A DNA stretch of 64,000 nt from Anadara kagoshimensis (Eukaryota > Mollusca > Bivalvia > Arcoida > Arcidae). Under the pieces are notes generated by a model, which was given only the letters and a program-made list of their open reading frames with translations, was not told the origin of the DNA and made no database searches. The translations under genes were made by a program, and so were the position numbers. Positions 49,701 to 57,600 of this stretch are shown here, one piece after another; within the stretch, counting starts at the first letter, position 1, and every line of letters begins with the position of its first letter. The DNA is taken from NCBI GenBank assembly GCA_021292105.1, contig CM037870.1, positions 18,407,087 through 18,471,086 of the forward strand, written 5' to 3'.

Positions 49701-50219
49701 GGTGTCTTTAGCATGCACCGAGACACAGGACCTCAGTTTTGAGTCTCATGTGAAAGACTTTTGAGTAACCAGCTTTTTAAAGTTCTAGTATAATCAGGAG
49801 ATAAAAACCATCTCAGAAAATTTCCAAGTCCCATCTTTCTATAGAATCTGAATTTTTGTAAATGTACATCATAAGGTAATTATAAGGAACAAAGTCACAT
49901 GAAACATCAACTAGAATTTGAAAGATAACTTTTGATTACTAGTACCCCTCATCACACATAGCAGAACCTATCATTTCTTGATTTTTTTTCTTCATTACAG
50001 GCACATATATGTACAAAATGTGGCAGTATTTTATCTCCTGTATTAGAGAAGCCACCATCAGCCACAGCTGCAGTGTCGTCAGAATCTCAGAGAAAATGGA
50101 CATGTATTACTTGTAAGAGAAATGACTGTATCAGAATCATAACAGTGCCGTATGTGTTCCGATATCTTATAGCAGAGTTAGCAGCGATGAACATAAATGT
50201 GGAAATGGAGGTTAAATGA
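24250..50219 (+). CDS. POLR1B: DNA-directed RNA polymerase I subunit RPA2 (31 exons; frame broken in exon 18)
   Basis: Second-largest catalytic subunit of RNA polymerase I, which makes pre-rRNA in the nucleolus. Exons: 24250-24330, 25516-25593, 26536-26595, 27292-27366, 27964-28083, 28730-28795, 29200-29274, 29769-29867, 30299-30394, 30904-30980, 31493-31639, 33749-33802, 34444-34561, 35482-35578, 36348-36454, 37037-37172, 37712-37785, 38498-38702, 40146-40343, 40840-40947, 42542-42718, 43386-43469, 44056-44107, 44645-44741, 45710-45851, 46438-46496, 46898-46995, 47782-47907, 48791-48918, 49181-49345, 50001-50219. All introns are GT-AG. The exon sum is 3,418 nt, two short of 1,140 codons; the human protein has 1,135 residues. 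Landmarks (intact-frame numbering): GYDMEDAM at 751-758, [12 protein letters not shown] at 881-892, [12 protein letters not shown] from 1034, and a C-terminal zinc ribbon with cysteines 1071, 1074, 1102 and 1105. An in-frame TGA (24223-24225) precedes the start. Exon 18 carries a frameshift described separately. Confidence 0.96.
24538..24560. repeat. Poly(G) run of 23 bases
   Basis: An uninterrupted G tract on the plus (sense) strand, about 210 bp into POLR1B intron 1. Such tracts can form G-quadruplexes and are prone to length error in sequencing. The proline-rich frame on the opposite strand is an artefact. Confidence 0.95.
25607..26068. mobile_element. hAT-like MITE, 462 bp, with 8-bp target duplication
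   Basis: Terminal inverted repeats read TAGTGATGGGAC and, from the other end, TAGTGGTGTTCC. The flanks GATAAAGC (25599-25606) and GATAAATC (26069-26076) agree at 7 of 8 positions, as expected for an aged hAT target duplication. The interior has repeated ATCGATTAT/ATAATCGG motifs near both ends. It starts 13 bp after the end of POLR1B exon 2 and leaves the donor intact. Confidence 0.8.
27040..27230 (+). mobile_element. SINE fragment in POLR1B intron 3
   Basis: Has TAGGTTTGAATCCTACTTGG, then TTTTCTCCAGGTACTCTGG and TTCCTCCACCATCC, the ordered blocks of the family at 9236-9515. Confidence 0.6.
27645..27870 (+). repeat. Copy of the ACTAC..AACAGATCTTTATGG repeat family
   Basis: Starts at GAGGGACATAAAGT and runs to AGTGACATCCCATTTTAGTT; see 19797-20080 for the family. 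It lies in POLR1B intron 4. Confidence 0.6.
28155..28330 (+). mobile_element. SINE fragment in POLR1B intron 5
   Basis: Blocks TTGCCACTGGTTGGCGATTT, TTGCCTCCATCATTCCAG and GTGACTGCCTCATTAAAGG follow the family order. Confidence 0.5.
28362..28545 (+). mobile_element. Diverged 179-bp MITE copy
   Basis: Begins ATACAGTAAAACCTTC and contains TTTGTATAAGGGCCG, related to the CAGTC-ended family at 34849-35027 but strongly diverged; right end unclear. Confidence 0.45.
29883..29982. repeat. (CT)n microsatellite
   Basis: Two CT runs with copies of a GAGTTTATATAGAACTC unit between them, in POLR1B intron 8. The flanks ACTAAGTATATGAACT also occur twice. Confidence 0.9.
30120..30215 (-). mobile_element. 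tRNA-like SINE head
   Basis: On the minus strand it reads TTGCTTAGTTGGTAGAGCAT, an A-box-like tRNA D-arm sequence, preceded by a short acceptor-like stretch. There is no intact acceptor stem, so it is a SINE head rather than a tRNA gene. It lies in POLR1B intron 8. Confidence 0.45.
31320..31490 (+). mobile_element. SINE ending just before the POLR1B exon 11 acceptor
   Basis: Contains TGAATCCCACTTGGGACAG, AAGGCATTCCAGTTCTTTCC and GGGGCATAAAACACCATTAC. Its 3' end lies about 30 bp before the acceptor at 31491-31492, so it supplies the sequence next to the polypyrimidine tract. Confidence 0.6.
31649..33260 (+). mobile_element. Helitron/Helentron-type (pearl-like) element with 145-bp internal satellite
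   Basis: The 5' end has a hairpin, GCTCACCTGAGCC pairing with GGCTCAAGTGAGC (one mismatch). A CGT microsatellite lies at about 31707-31745. The core holds about seven units of 145 bp, with TCTCGAAAACTATAAAC at 32211, 32356, 32501, 32646, 32791, 32936 and a diverged copy near 33082. The 3' end has a perfect palindrome, AGGCCCATGGGCCT, six bases before the end CTTGTT. Terminal hairpin plus core tandem repeats matches the known architecture of bivalve pearl elements and Helentron-derived elements. It has no open frame. It begins about 9 bp after the end of POLR1B exon 11. Confidence 0.75.
34849..35027 (+). mobile_element. Tc1/mariner-like MITE, 179 bp, TA-flanked
   Basis: Begins CAGTCCAACCTGTCT and ends AGACAGGTTCAACTG, an inverted pair, flanked by TA on each side (34847-34848, 35028-35029). 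The copy at 57780-57958 is the same length and also TA-flanked. It lies in POLR1B intron 13. Confidence 0.8.
36510..36735 (-). mobile_element. SINE, minus orientation, in POLR1B intron 15
   Basis: The complement has TGCCTCGGTTTGAATCCCAC (box-B-like), then TTTGCTTGCAGAAGGTTGG, the usual order read on the minus strand. Confidence 0.55.
37424..37605 (-). mobile_element. 179-bp-family MITE, minus orientation
   Basis: Contains GTTTATAAAGGCTATC, AAGTGGCCTTTATGGGCAGG and TTTATATAGAGATGGC, the complement of the family at 34849-35027. It lies in POLR1B intron 16. Confidence 0.55.
38093..38330 (+). mobile_element. tRNA-derived SINE
   Basis: The head reads GTAGCTCAGTTGGTAGAGAG (A box) and later CAGGGTTCAAACCCTGGC (B box and T-stem), spaced as in a tRNA. 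The acceptor stem does not close and the sequence continues without a CCA or terminator into a non-tRNA body, so this is a SINE, not a tRNA gene. It lies in POLR1B intron 17. Confidence 0.7.
38498..38702 (+). other. POLR1B: POLR1B exon 18 with a 2-base deletion frameshift
   Basis: From 38498 the frame reads [17 protein letters not shown], clearly homologous to the family. At 38546-38549 the frame jumps: the downstream homologous frame starts at 38547 ([19 protein letters not shown]). The uncorrected frame meets TGA at 38564-38566, after about 542 residues. The exon is 205 nt where 207 is needed to join exons 17 and 19 (both phase 0). An acceptor at 38521-38522 could restore frame, but would replace the conserved segment. 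A sequencing or assembly error or a null allele is the likely cause. Confidence 0.85.
38703..40145. other. POLR1B intron 18, with a relatively GC-rich block
   Basis: About 39045-40060 is richer in CpG words (GGCGTTTTCGATCACCGGG, CACGTGATCGG, GACCGGTAGGG) than its surroundings. GATCAC/GTGATC words lie near both ends of this block, so it may be an inserted element, but I could not define its ends or any frame. Confidence 0.3.
41101..42295 (+). mobile_element. Second Helentron/pearl-like element with 170-bp internal satellite
   Basis: Starts with a perfect 16-nt palindrome, CCCGTCATATGACGGG (41109-41124). Core units of about 170 bp repeat around TTGGAGGAGTTATGCCCC (41296, 41466, 41636, 41806, 41986), roughly five copies. 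It ends with a GC-rich hairpin region and GGTGCTCTTGTTT, very like the CTCTTGTT end of the element at 31649-33260, though the sequence is otherwise different. Repeated frames here come from the satellite and are not genes. It lies in POLR1B intron 20. Confidence 0.7.
42900..43015 (+). repeat. Dispersed repeat, TACCACATGATCAATACCTC family
   Basis: Related copies are at about 54170-54300 and 59278-59475; shared blocks are ACCTCTTRRCR, GTGTTTGAAAACGTTTAC and TAATATTGTTTTCACAGG-like words. Unknown class; all three copies have the same orientation. Confidence 0.5.
43602..43720. mobile_element. Perfect 49-bp inverted-repeat MITE (Tc1/mariner-like), hairpin-forming
   Basis: The arm 43602-43650 is the exact reverse complement of 43672-43720, with a 21-nt loop. 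Inside TA dinucleotides (43603-43604, 43718-43719) the ends are CAGGGCTGGGTAACTCG, giving a 113-bp element with a TA target duplication. No mismatches in 49 positions suggests recent insertion or gene conversion. It lies in POLR1B intron 22. Confidence 0.9.
43850..44035 (+). repeat. Copy of the AACAGGAACAATCTTT repeat family
   Basis: Related to 19797-20080, ending with ATTTCATTTCAGTTATAA close to the acceptor of POLR1B exon 23 at 44055. Confidence 0.55.
44671..44940. repeat. 93-bp tandem triplication covering most of POLR1B exon 24 and its donor
   Basis: Copies start at 44671, 44764 and 44857 with GGTGATAAATTAGATATAG. Each holds the 3' part of exon 24, a GTAAG donor and the first intron bases. 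Copies 1 and 2 are essentially identical; copy 3 has a few changes (for example GGTGATTATCTAC and AAGTAAG). Only copy 1 has the true upstream part of the exon and its acceptor. Confidence 0.95.
45250..45595 (-). mobile_element. tRNA-derived SINE, about 345 bp, minus orientation
   Basis: On the minus strand the head reads ATGGTAGCTCAGTTTGTAGA (A box), then GTGGGTTCGAAACCAGACC (B box), followed by a body with TCTTTCACCAAGCACTCAGC and a 3' part with CACCTATAGCTGGCGACATC. Related pieces occur at 11950-12090, 49610-49750 and in the 51-53-kb array. It lies in POLR1B intron 24. Confidence 0.7.
46180..46400 (-). mobile_element. SINE, minus orientation, in POLR1B intron 25
   Basis: The complement carries GTGGCCAAGTGGTTTATAAC, TAGATTTGAATCTCATTC and TCCAGTTTCCTCCATCTTCC, in the order of the 9236-9515 family. 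Confidence 0.6.
48535..48715 (+). mobile_element. SINE in POLR1B intron 28
   Basis: Contains TAGGTTCCAATCCCACTTTT, GGTTTTCTCCGGGCACTCTTG and ATATAAATGAAAATATCTTG; same family as 49375-49605. Confidence 0.6.
49375..49605 (+). mobile_element. SINE in POLR1B intron 30
   Basis: Contains CCTAAGTTCAAATCCCACTC, GGTTTTCTCTGGGCACTCTG and TATAAGTGAAACAACATTG; a full-order copy. A second tRNA-SINE body fragment (about 49610-49750) follows. Confidence 0.65.
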
Positions 50220-50504
50220 TGTACACATAGTCAATATTGATGTTTGTGTGGAAGACAAAGCCCATATTCCACTGGCAGTTTTCAGTTTAACAAGAAGCTC
50301 TTCTATTAATTGCTATTTCTCCACCTTTTGATTTCGATCAGATTACACTACTGTATAACAACTTCAAAATTGTTATTTGACCGATGAAATGTTCTCAATG
50401 TGCCTTTTGTGTACAAAACTTTTTTAGCTGTGACAAGTTTGTTAAGCTCTTTACCAGTAAAAATGACAAATGCAAAATTGTATCCTGTACTCCGATAAGT
50501 TAGA

Positions 50505-51080
50505 AATAAAGGTGTGAGAAAATAACAGTAAATCGAAGATCCTTTTGTTCAACAGAAACTGACAGTTGAAATAGACCATTGTTCATGTAAGGTGCTGACG
50601 TCTGTGTTGAAGACATTGTTAAGTTTTTGTTATACATTGTGCTAATACTATTAGTTACACAGTGTGTTGGTTTGTCCAAACCCAGATATGAAATTTCTGA
50701 CTATGTAAACTATATTAGTTCAAAACAGACTGTGTAATGATATTATAGGGAGTTGATTCACCCAAGCCCATGAAATGTATTGAATCTGTATAAACTATAT
50801 TTACACACTATTTAAGGAATATACATGTATTCTAGAGATCATCTCAAGAAATCATTTTAAATCAAATTTGGAAGCACCATGTACAAGCAGCATAAGACTG
50901 TTGGCTGGGCTGAAAAGTATATTTCTAAAACTTGTATTTATCTGTCAACTGATTTTCCTAGGAAAAATATTTCCAGTTTTACTCTGAAGAAAAAAAGTTT
51001 GAATTTGATAACAGAGATATTAAATTGTGTTAAAATTACACCATATAATATATGTATGGATTATTTTTGTTGAAAATAAA
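50505..51080 (+). terminator. Candidate POLR1B polyadenylation signals
   Basis: AATAAA occurs at 50505-50510 and 51075-51080, 286 and 856 bp after the stop codon. The sequence between them has no other gene. Confidence 0.5.
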
Positions 51081-51329
51081 CGTTAAAAACAGTTTCAGTG
51101 TTAGACATTATGGCTATTACAAGAACTGTTGAAACAGTGTAGCCATTACATCTAGTCCATCAAAATCTTAACCAAAACCAAAATAGTAATGCTTACATGG
51201 TTCTCCACCTTGCCTGGAATTAAATGCATACAGACCTGGCAGATTATTGCTGATCAAGGGTTTTCAATTTGGGGTCCAATCTCACATGGCACTTGGAAAT
51301 TATGAGATGATTTTCATCTCCAGATATCT

Positions 51330-53650
51330 CGATGCAACTGAAATATTAAATCCAACTTCACCTGTAGCTGATGATATCTAAATGCCAGTGAAATAATCTA
51401 ACTTCATCTATATAGCTGGTGATATCTCAATATAACTAAAATAATCCAACTTCACTTATAACTAGTAAATCTTAATACAAGTGAAATAATCCAACTTCAC
51501 CTATAGCTGGTTATGCCTCAATATAAGTGAATTAATCCTAATTTACCTATAGCTGGTTATGTCACTATAAGTGAAATTATCCAAATTTACCTATAGCTGG
51601 TTATGTCACTATAAGTGAAATTATCCAAATTTACCTATAGCTGGTTATGTCTCAATATAAGTGAAATAATCCTAATTTACCTATAGCTGGTTATGCCTCA
51701 CTATAAGTGAAATTATCCAAATTTACCTATAGCTGGTTATGCCTCAATATAAGTGAAATAATCCAAATTTACCTATAGCTGGTTATGTCACTATAAGTGA
51801 AATTATCCAAATTTACCTATAGCTGGTTATGCCTCAATATAAGTGAAATAATCCAAATTTACCTATAGCTGGTTATGTCACTATAAGTGAAATTATCCAA
51901 ATTTACCTATAGCTGGTTATGTCACTATAAGTGAAATTATCCAAATTTACCTATAGCTGGTTATGCCTCAATATGAAATAATCCAAATTTACCTATAGCT
52001 GGTTATGTCACTGTAAGTGAAATTATCCAAATTTACCTATAGCTGGTTATGTCACTATAAGTGAAATTATCCAAATTTACCTATAGCTGGTTATGTCACT
52101 ATAAGTGAAATTATCCAAATTTACCTATAGCTGGTTATGCCTCAATATAAGTGAAATAATCCAAATTTACCTATAGCTGGTTATGTCACTATAAGTGAAA
52201 TTATCCAAATTTACCTATAGCTGGTTATGTCACTATAAGTGAAATTATCCAAATTTACCTATAGCTGGTTATGCCTCACTATAAGTGAAATTATCCAAAT
52301 TTACCTATAGCTGGTTATGTTACTATAAGTGAAATTATCCAAATTTACCTATAGCTGGTTATGTTACTATAAGTGAAATTATCCAAATTTACCTATAGCT
52401 GGTTATGTTACTATAAGTGAAATTATCCAAATTTACCTATAGCTGGTTATGTTACTATAAGTGAAATTATCCAAATTTACCTATAGCTGGTTATGTTACT
52501 ATAAGTGAAATTATCCAAATTTACCTATAGCTGGTTATGCCTCACTATAAGTGAAATTATCCAAATTTACCTATAGCTGGTTATGTTACTATAAGTGAAA
52601 TTATCCAAATTTACCTATAGCTGGTTATGCCTCACTATAAGTGAAATTATCCGAATTTACCTATAGCTGGTTATGTCACTGTAAGTGAAATTATCCAAAT
52701 TTACCTATAGCTGGTTATGTCACTATAAGTGAAATAATCCAACTTCACCTATAGCTGGTTATGTCACTATAAGTGAAATTATCCAAATTTACCTATAGCT
52801 GGTTATGCCTCACTATAAGTGAAATTATCCAAATTTACCTATAGCTGGTTATGTCACTGTAAGTGAAATAATCCAACTTCACCTATAGCTGGTTATGCCT
52901 CACTATAAGTAAAATAATCCAACTTCACCTATAGCTGGTAATGTCACTATAAGTGAAATTATCGAAATTTACCTATAGCTGGTTATGTCACTATAAGTGA
53001 AATAATCCAACTTCACCTATAGCTGGTTATGCCTCACTATAAGTAAAATAATCCAACTTCACCTATAGCTGGTAATGTCACTGTAAGTGAAATTATCCAA
53101 ATTTACCTATAGCTGGTTATGTCACTGTAAGTGAAATTATCCAAATTTACCTATATCTGGTTATGTCACTATAAGTGAAATTATCCAAATTTACCTATAG
53201 CTGGTTATGTCACTGTAAGTGAAATTATCCAAATTTACCTATAGCTGGTTATGTCACTATAAGTGAAATTATCCAAATTTACCTATAGCTGGTTATGTCC
53301 CTATAAGTAAAATAATCCAACTTCACCTATAGCTGGTGACTCATTACAAGTGAAATAATACAACTGAACTTCGTCTGTAGTTGGTGATATTTAAATACGT
53401 GTATAAGTGAAATAATCCAAAATTTATCCAACTAAGCTTCAAATATAGCTGGTGATATCTCAATATAAATGACATCTATTTTCACCTAAAGCCAGTTATA
53501 TCTATACAAGTAAAATAATCCAACTTCACTAATAGCCGTTGATGCCTCAATATAAGTGAAATATTTCAACTTCACTTAAAGCCAGTGATACCTCAATAAA
53601 AGTGAAATACCGGTAATTCAATTTCACCTGAAGCTAAATATATCGAGATA
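51330..53650. repeat. 44-bp minisatellite, about 2.3 kb
   Basis: The unit is about 44 bp, AAGTGAAATTATCCAAATTT then ACCTATAGCTGGTTATGTCA and CTAT. Variants carry GCCTCAATAT (46 bp) or GTTACTAT at the junction, or AATAATCCAACTTCACC. The centre (about 51530-53330) is homogeneous and both edges are diverged. The complement resembles the CACCTATAGCTGGCGACATC part of the SINE at 45250-45595, from which it probably arose. It lies between the 3' ends of POLR1B and the zinc-finger gene. Confidence 0.95.
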
Positions 53651-53767
53651 CAACTGAAATAATCCATAATATGCTTCTATTAAATGTTTTGCCTTATGCT
53701 GGTTTTGGAAAGTTTTTATAAGAAGAATTTTTAGATAAACAAAGGTTTGAAAAAAATAGTATTATAA

Positions 53768-53773
53768 TTTATT
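53768..53773 (-). terminator. Possible polyadenylation signal of the zinc-finger gene
   Basis: AATAAA on the minus strand, 864 bp beyond the stop codon at 54637. A long 3' UTR would be needed, including a SINE; weak. Confidence 0.25.
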
Positions 53774-53894
53774 GCAAATCAGTAACAAATCTTAAATATT
53801 AAAACTTTATCAATGTCAGATAATTGTAACATTAACATTTACACAAACAGCTTCTATAAAATAAACAATGTTGTCAATATTATACGTGACAAGA

Positions 53895-54130
53895 CCTAAT
53901 TCTGTAGGTGTGGAGTAATGGTGTATAAAACCTGTCAAGATTCTTTCAGTTATATTGAAGCAGTCAGCTCTAAGATGGTGAAGGAAACTGGAGTGCTCTG
54001 AGAAAACCACCAACTTTCAGCAAGTGACCTGACACTTTTACATTAGGATCTATTCTGAGTGGGATTCAAACCTAGGTGTTGAGAGGCACTGTCATCCATA
54101 AGTGTGCAATTTAGACCAAGTTAATCTGGG
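53895..54130 (-). mobile_element. SINE, minus orientation
   Basis: Carries the complement of the family core: TCAGAGCACTCCAGTTTCC and GGTTTGAATCCCACTCAG on the minus strand, with TTATACACCATTACTCCAC at its 3' end. Confidence 0.6.
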
Positions 54131-54636
54131 GCCATCCTACCAAGAGATCCGCTCATTTACTCATAAACAACCCTACAATAATGAGATTTACCAAAGCACC
54201 GGGGGATCAAGACCTCTTAACATTTGTGTGGAAGGATTTTGAAAACACCTACATAGTAAATTCCCAGAATAACATTATTTTTACTGGAAAATATAAACTT
54301 ACTGTAAACATATTTAATTTTGCATGTATTAATGATCGAGGTATATGAAATTTAGACATATCTGTGTAGTTAATTTTTTGCATTTTTTATATATGCACTA
54401 TAAAACAATAAGAACATTATAGAATTTTTGCTCAATTTTGATGCAAAACAAATGGCTGCGAAATAAGCAAAAATTAGTACATTGCTAAAATATATTTACA
54501 GTATGCAATTCGATATCCAACTGAAGTAACAGATCCACATGGACGTTATCAAGTAACACATTGCATGCTGATGAATCCCATTTGTTATTATTATTGTTTC
54601 TTTGGCACATCAAACTATAATATATACACACCGATT

Positions 54637-57600
54637 TTATAAGTTTGTAAGATCTGTCATTTCTATAACTTGACAGGAAGTCTGTGTTTCTAAAGGATCA
54701 ATTTGTCCGCTGACTATTTCATGATAAGCTGCAGTATCCGCTAACTGATCGGGCTGTGCCTCGTTATTTGTAGGTTCATGTGTGGCAGTATGACTGCTAG
54801 CTTTCTCTAGCGAGTTAAACAGACTGCCACATATACCACACATGTACACAGCCTCTGGATCCGTCACGGTGGCATTTATAATGTCTATAGTATTCTGATC
54901 AAGTTCCTCATCCTTCACAGTCATGGCGTTCTTCACTTGACATGTTTCCATGTGTCTCTTTACTGACGATGAAACTGTATAAACCTTGCCACATAAGCCA
55001 CAAGAGTACTTGCTGCCACCAGTATGTATGGTTAAATGTGCGTCTAATTTAGACTTAAACGGAAATGCCTTGTTACAATGTAGACAAACAAACGGCTTAT
55101 TCTTGGTGTGAACTACTTCATGACGCTTTAATCCAATCCGATGAGCAAAAGTTGCCTCGCACTTGTCACATTGAAATGGACGAGTACCTGTATGTGTATT
55201 CATGTGGTCACTCCAGCCAGCTTTGTTATAAAACTGTTTATTACAGTATTCACATCTATAGGGTAACTTTCTCTCACTGGTTGATTTGTGCGATTCTAAA
55301 TGCAACATTAGCTTATTCCGTTCCATAAATTTCCAACCACAAACTTCACACTCAAATTTACGCACATTATTATGCCGTTTCATATGCATATATAAATATC
55401 GTTTGAAAGCAAACCCTTTACCACATAGGTGACATATAATGGGTGAATGTTTTCGGTCTATATGAAGTTTTAATGCGTCTGGATTCCAAAACTTACCATC
55501 ACACTTCTCGCAAAAATACTGTGTCTTAAACACTTTTTGCATTGGGAGATTTTGATTTCCACTGTCATTATGAGTTACTGCCAGTTTATCGGAAGAACCA
55601 TTGGATTTGTTCATACCTGCAATAAATTAAGTTCGTTTTTGAAGTTCACAAATTTTTACTATATACCATATACTAAACGACTGTATTTCCATAAATGCAG
55701 TGCACATGGTTTTTATTATTTATTACTTTTAATTGAAAATGTTTCCATTTAACTATCAATAAAAGGCATTTAAAATGCACTGACCTAACCAAATTATATT
55801 TTAAATGAAAACATTGTTATTCAGTTCTCCTGTACATAGAGAATTTTGGGGAAATTATTTGGAAATTTGATCAACTTTATTCACCAATTGAGCCTCATTC
55901 AAAGGTACATCAAGGTATTTAGGGTCAGATATGTCATTGCTGTTCAGGTTTTTTCCAGGACCTTCCCTATACATGTACTAGTGGGATGCTTTACCAACTG
56001 AGCAACCCGGTCACCTATCAAGCCTGGTCTGGCACATAAAAACAAAAAACACTGACCTATTTCCCCAACTGTGCCTTTGTCTTCACCACCAAATGTATGT
56101 GGGTTTTCAGTTATTGAGGTAGACAAGCTTGTAATGGACTGTTTATGTTCGTTGTCGTTGGTTACTACAACTTCATTTACAGGAATTTCAACATGTACTT
56201 CTTCATTATCTTTCGTGACAGTTTTCACATTTACAGTATCCTCTGTGGACATTTCCTGATTGTGGTTATTGATGGCACCCAGTTGTTCCTGTATAGTATC
56301 ATTATACATAATACAAATCAGTGGTACAGCTTATATTGTAAATGCAACATTTGTATTACATGAATTTATTATTTATATACGACAATTTCAGTGTTCTGTT
56401 CAATCCTGAAATGTGGTAGTGGATTGGAGTACTGGTGTTTTATGCCCTTGTCAAGATTCTTTCACTAATAATGCAGGGATCAATTCAGAAATGGTGGAGA
56501 AAACTGATTATCTGGAGAAAATCACTGACCTTCAGCAAGCAAAGGGACACACTAAGATTTGTCCATGAGGGATTGGAACTTAGGTGGCGAGAGCACTGTG
56601 ATGTGTAGTTACACACGCTTTAGACCACTAAAATCCCTGACCTTCAGCAAGCAAAGGGACACACTAAGATTTGTCCATGAGGGATTGGAACTTAGGTGGC
56701 GAGAGCACTGTGATCTGTAGTCACACAACACTTTAGACCACTGAATCCCTTTGTTTACCTTAGGTTGTGTTTGCTCTGTAGTGAAGTTGTTGGGTTTTTT
56801 TTTATTTATAGTAATGGTGGCCATCTTGAATTTCGGATGGACATGTCATATGGGATGATGTTCATACAATTTTTTTTAAATTTTTACCACACATGGACCT
56901 TGCACCCCAAATTTTGTTTAAATTGGCCAAACGGTTTCATTGGAGAAGATAACAGTTTACAGATACATGAATACATACCTTTAATATAGCTTTAGCTCTC
57001 ATTACTGATTTTAAACTCCCCTGAAGGACGGTGCAATCAGTATGTTTGTTTAATACCCTTACACCTGTTGTCCTCACAGTTTCGATAAAAGTCTTGCATG
57101 CTGGTTTAACAACGGCCGACACCGAACCAAAAATCTAAAGAAAAAAATTTACACTAAAAAAACACAAAAAATTACTCAAAGAAATATGTGTTTCTGGTAA
57201 TACGTAGGCGGTAGGCTATGTTCGTTTTTTTCACATTGACGGTTGACCATATGGGACAAGGAAGTAAACTTTAACAGTGTTTTTGAAAATATTGTCATAA
57301 AAACTTTCGCATAAACATGAAAATTTTGGGTCAGTCAGATATGCAGAAATTTGTTTATTTTTTAGGCTCTAGTGTTAACGTAGCAACACCAGTTCAAATT
57401 CATGAATTGATAATCTTTTGGTGCTCCTGATGTGATTTTACTTTTACTGGTAGGATCAATTTTGACCTTTTCTCTGTGTGTTGGAAGTGAATGTGTATTT
57501 TTGTAATTAGCTTATTTATCAATTGGATGTAGAATGGGCAACCATGTCCCAAATGAAGACTGGAAAGTGATAAGCTTTGTAAACATCAGAATGGAAATGG

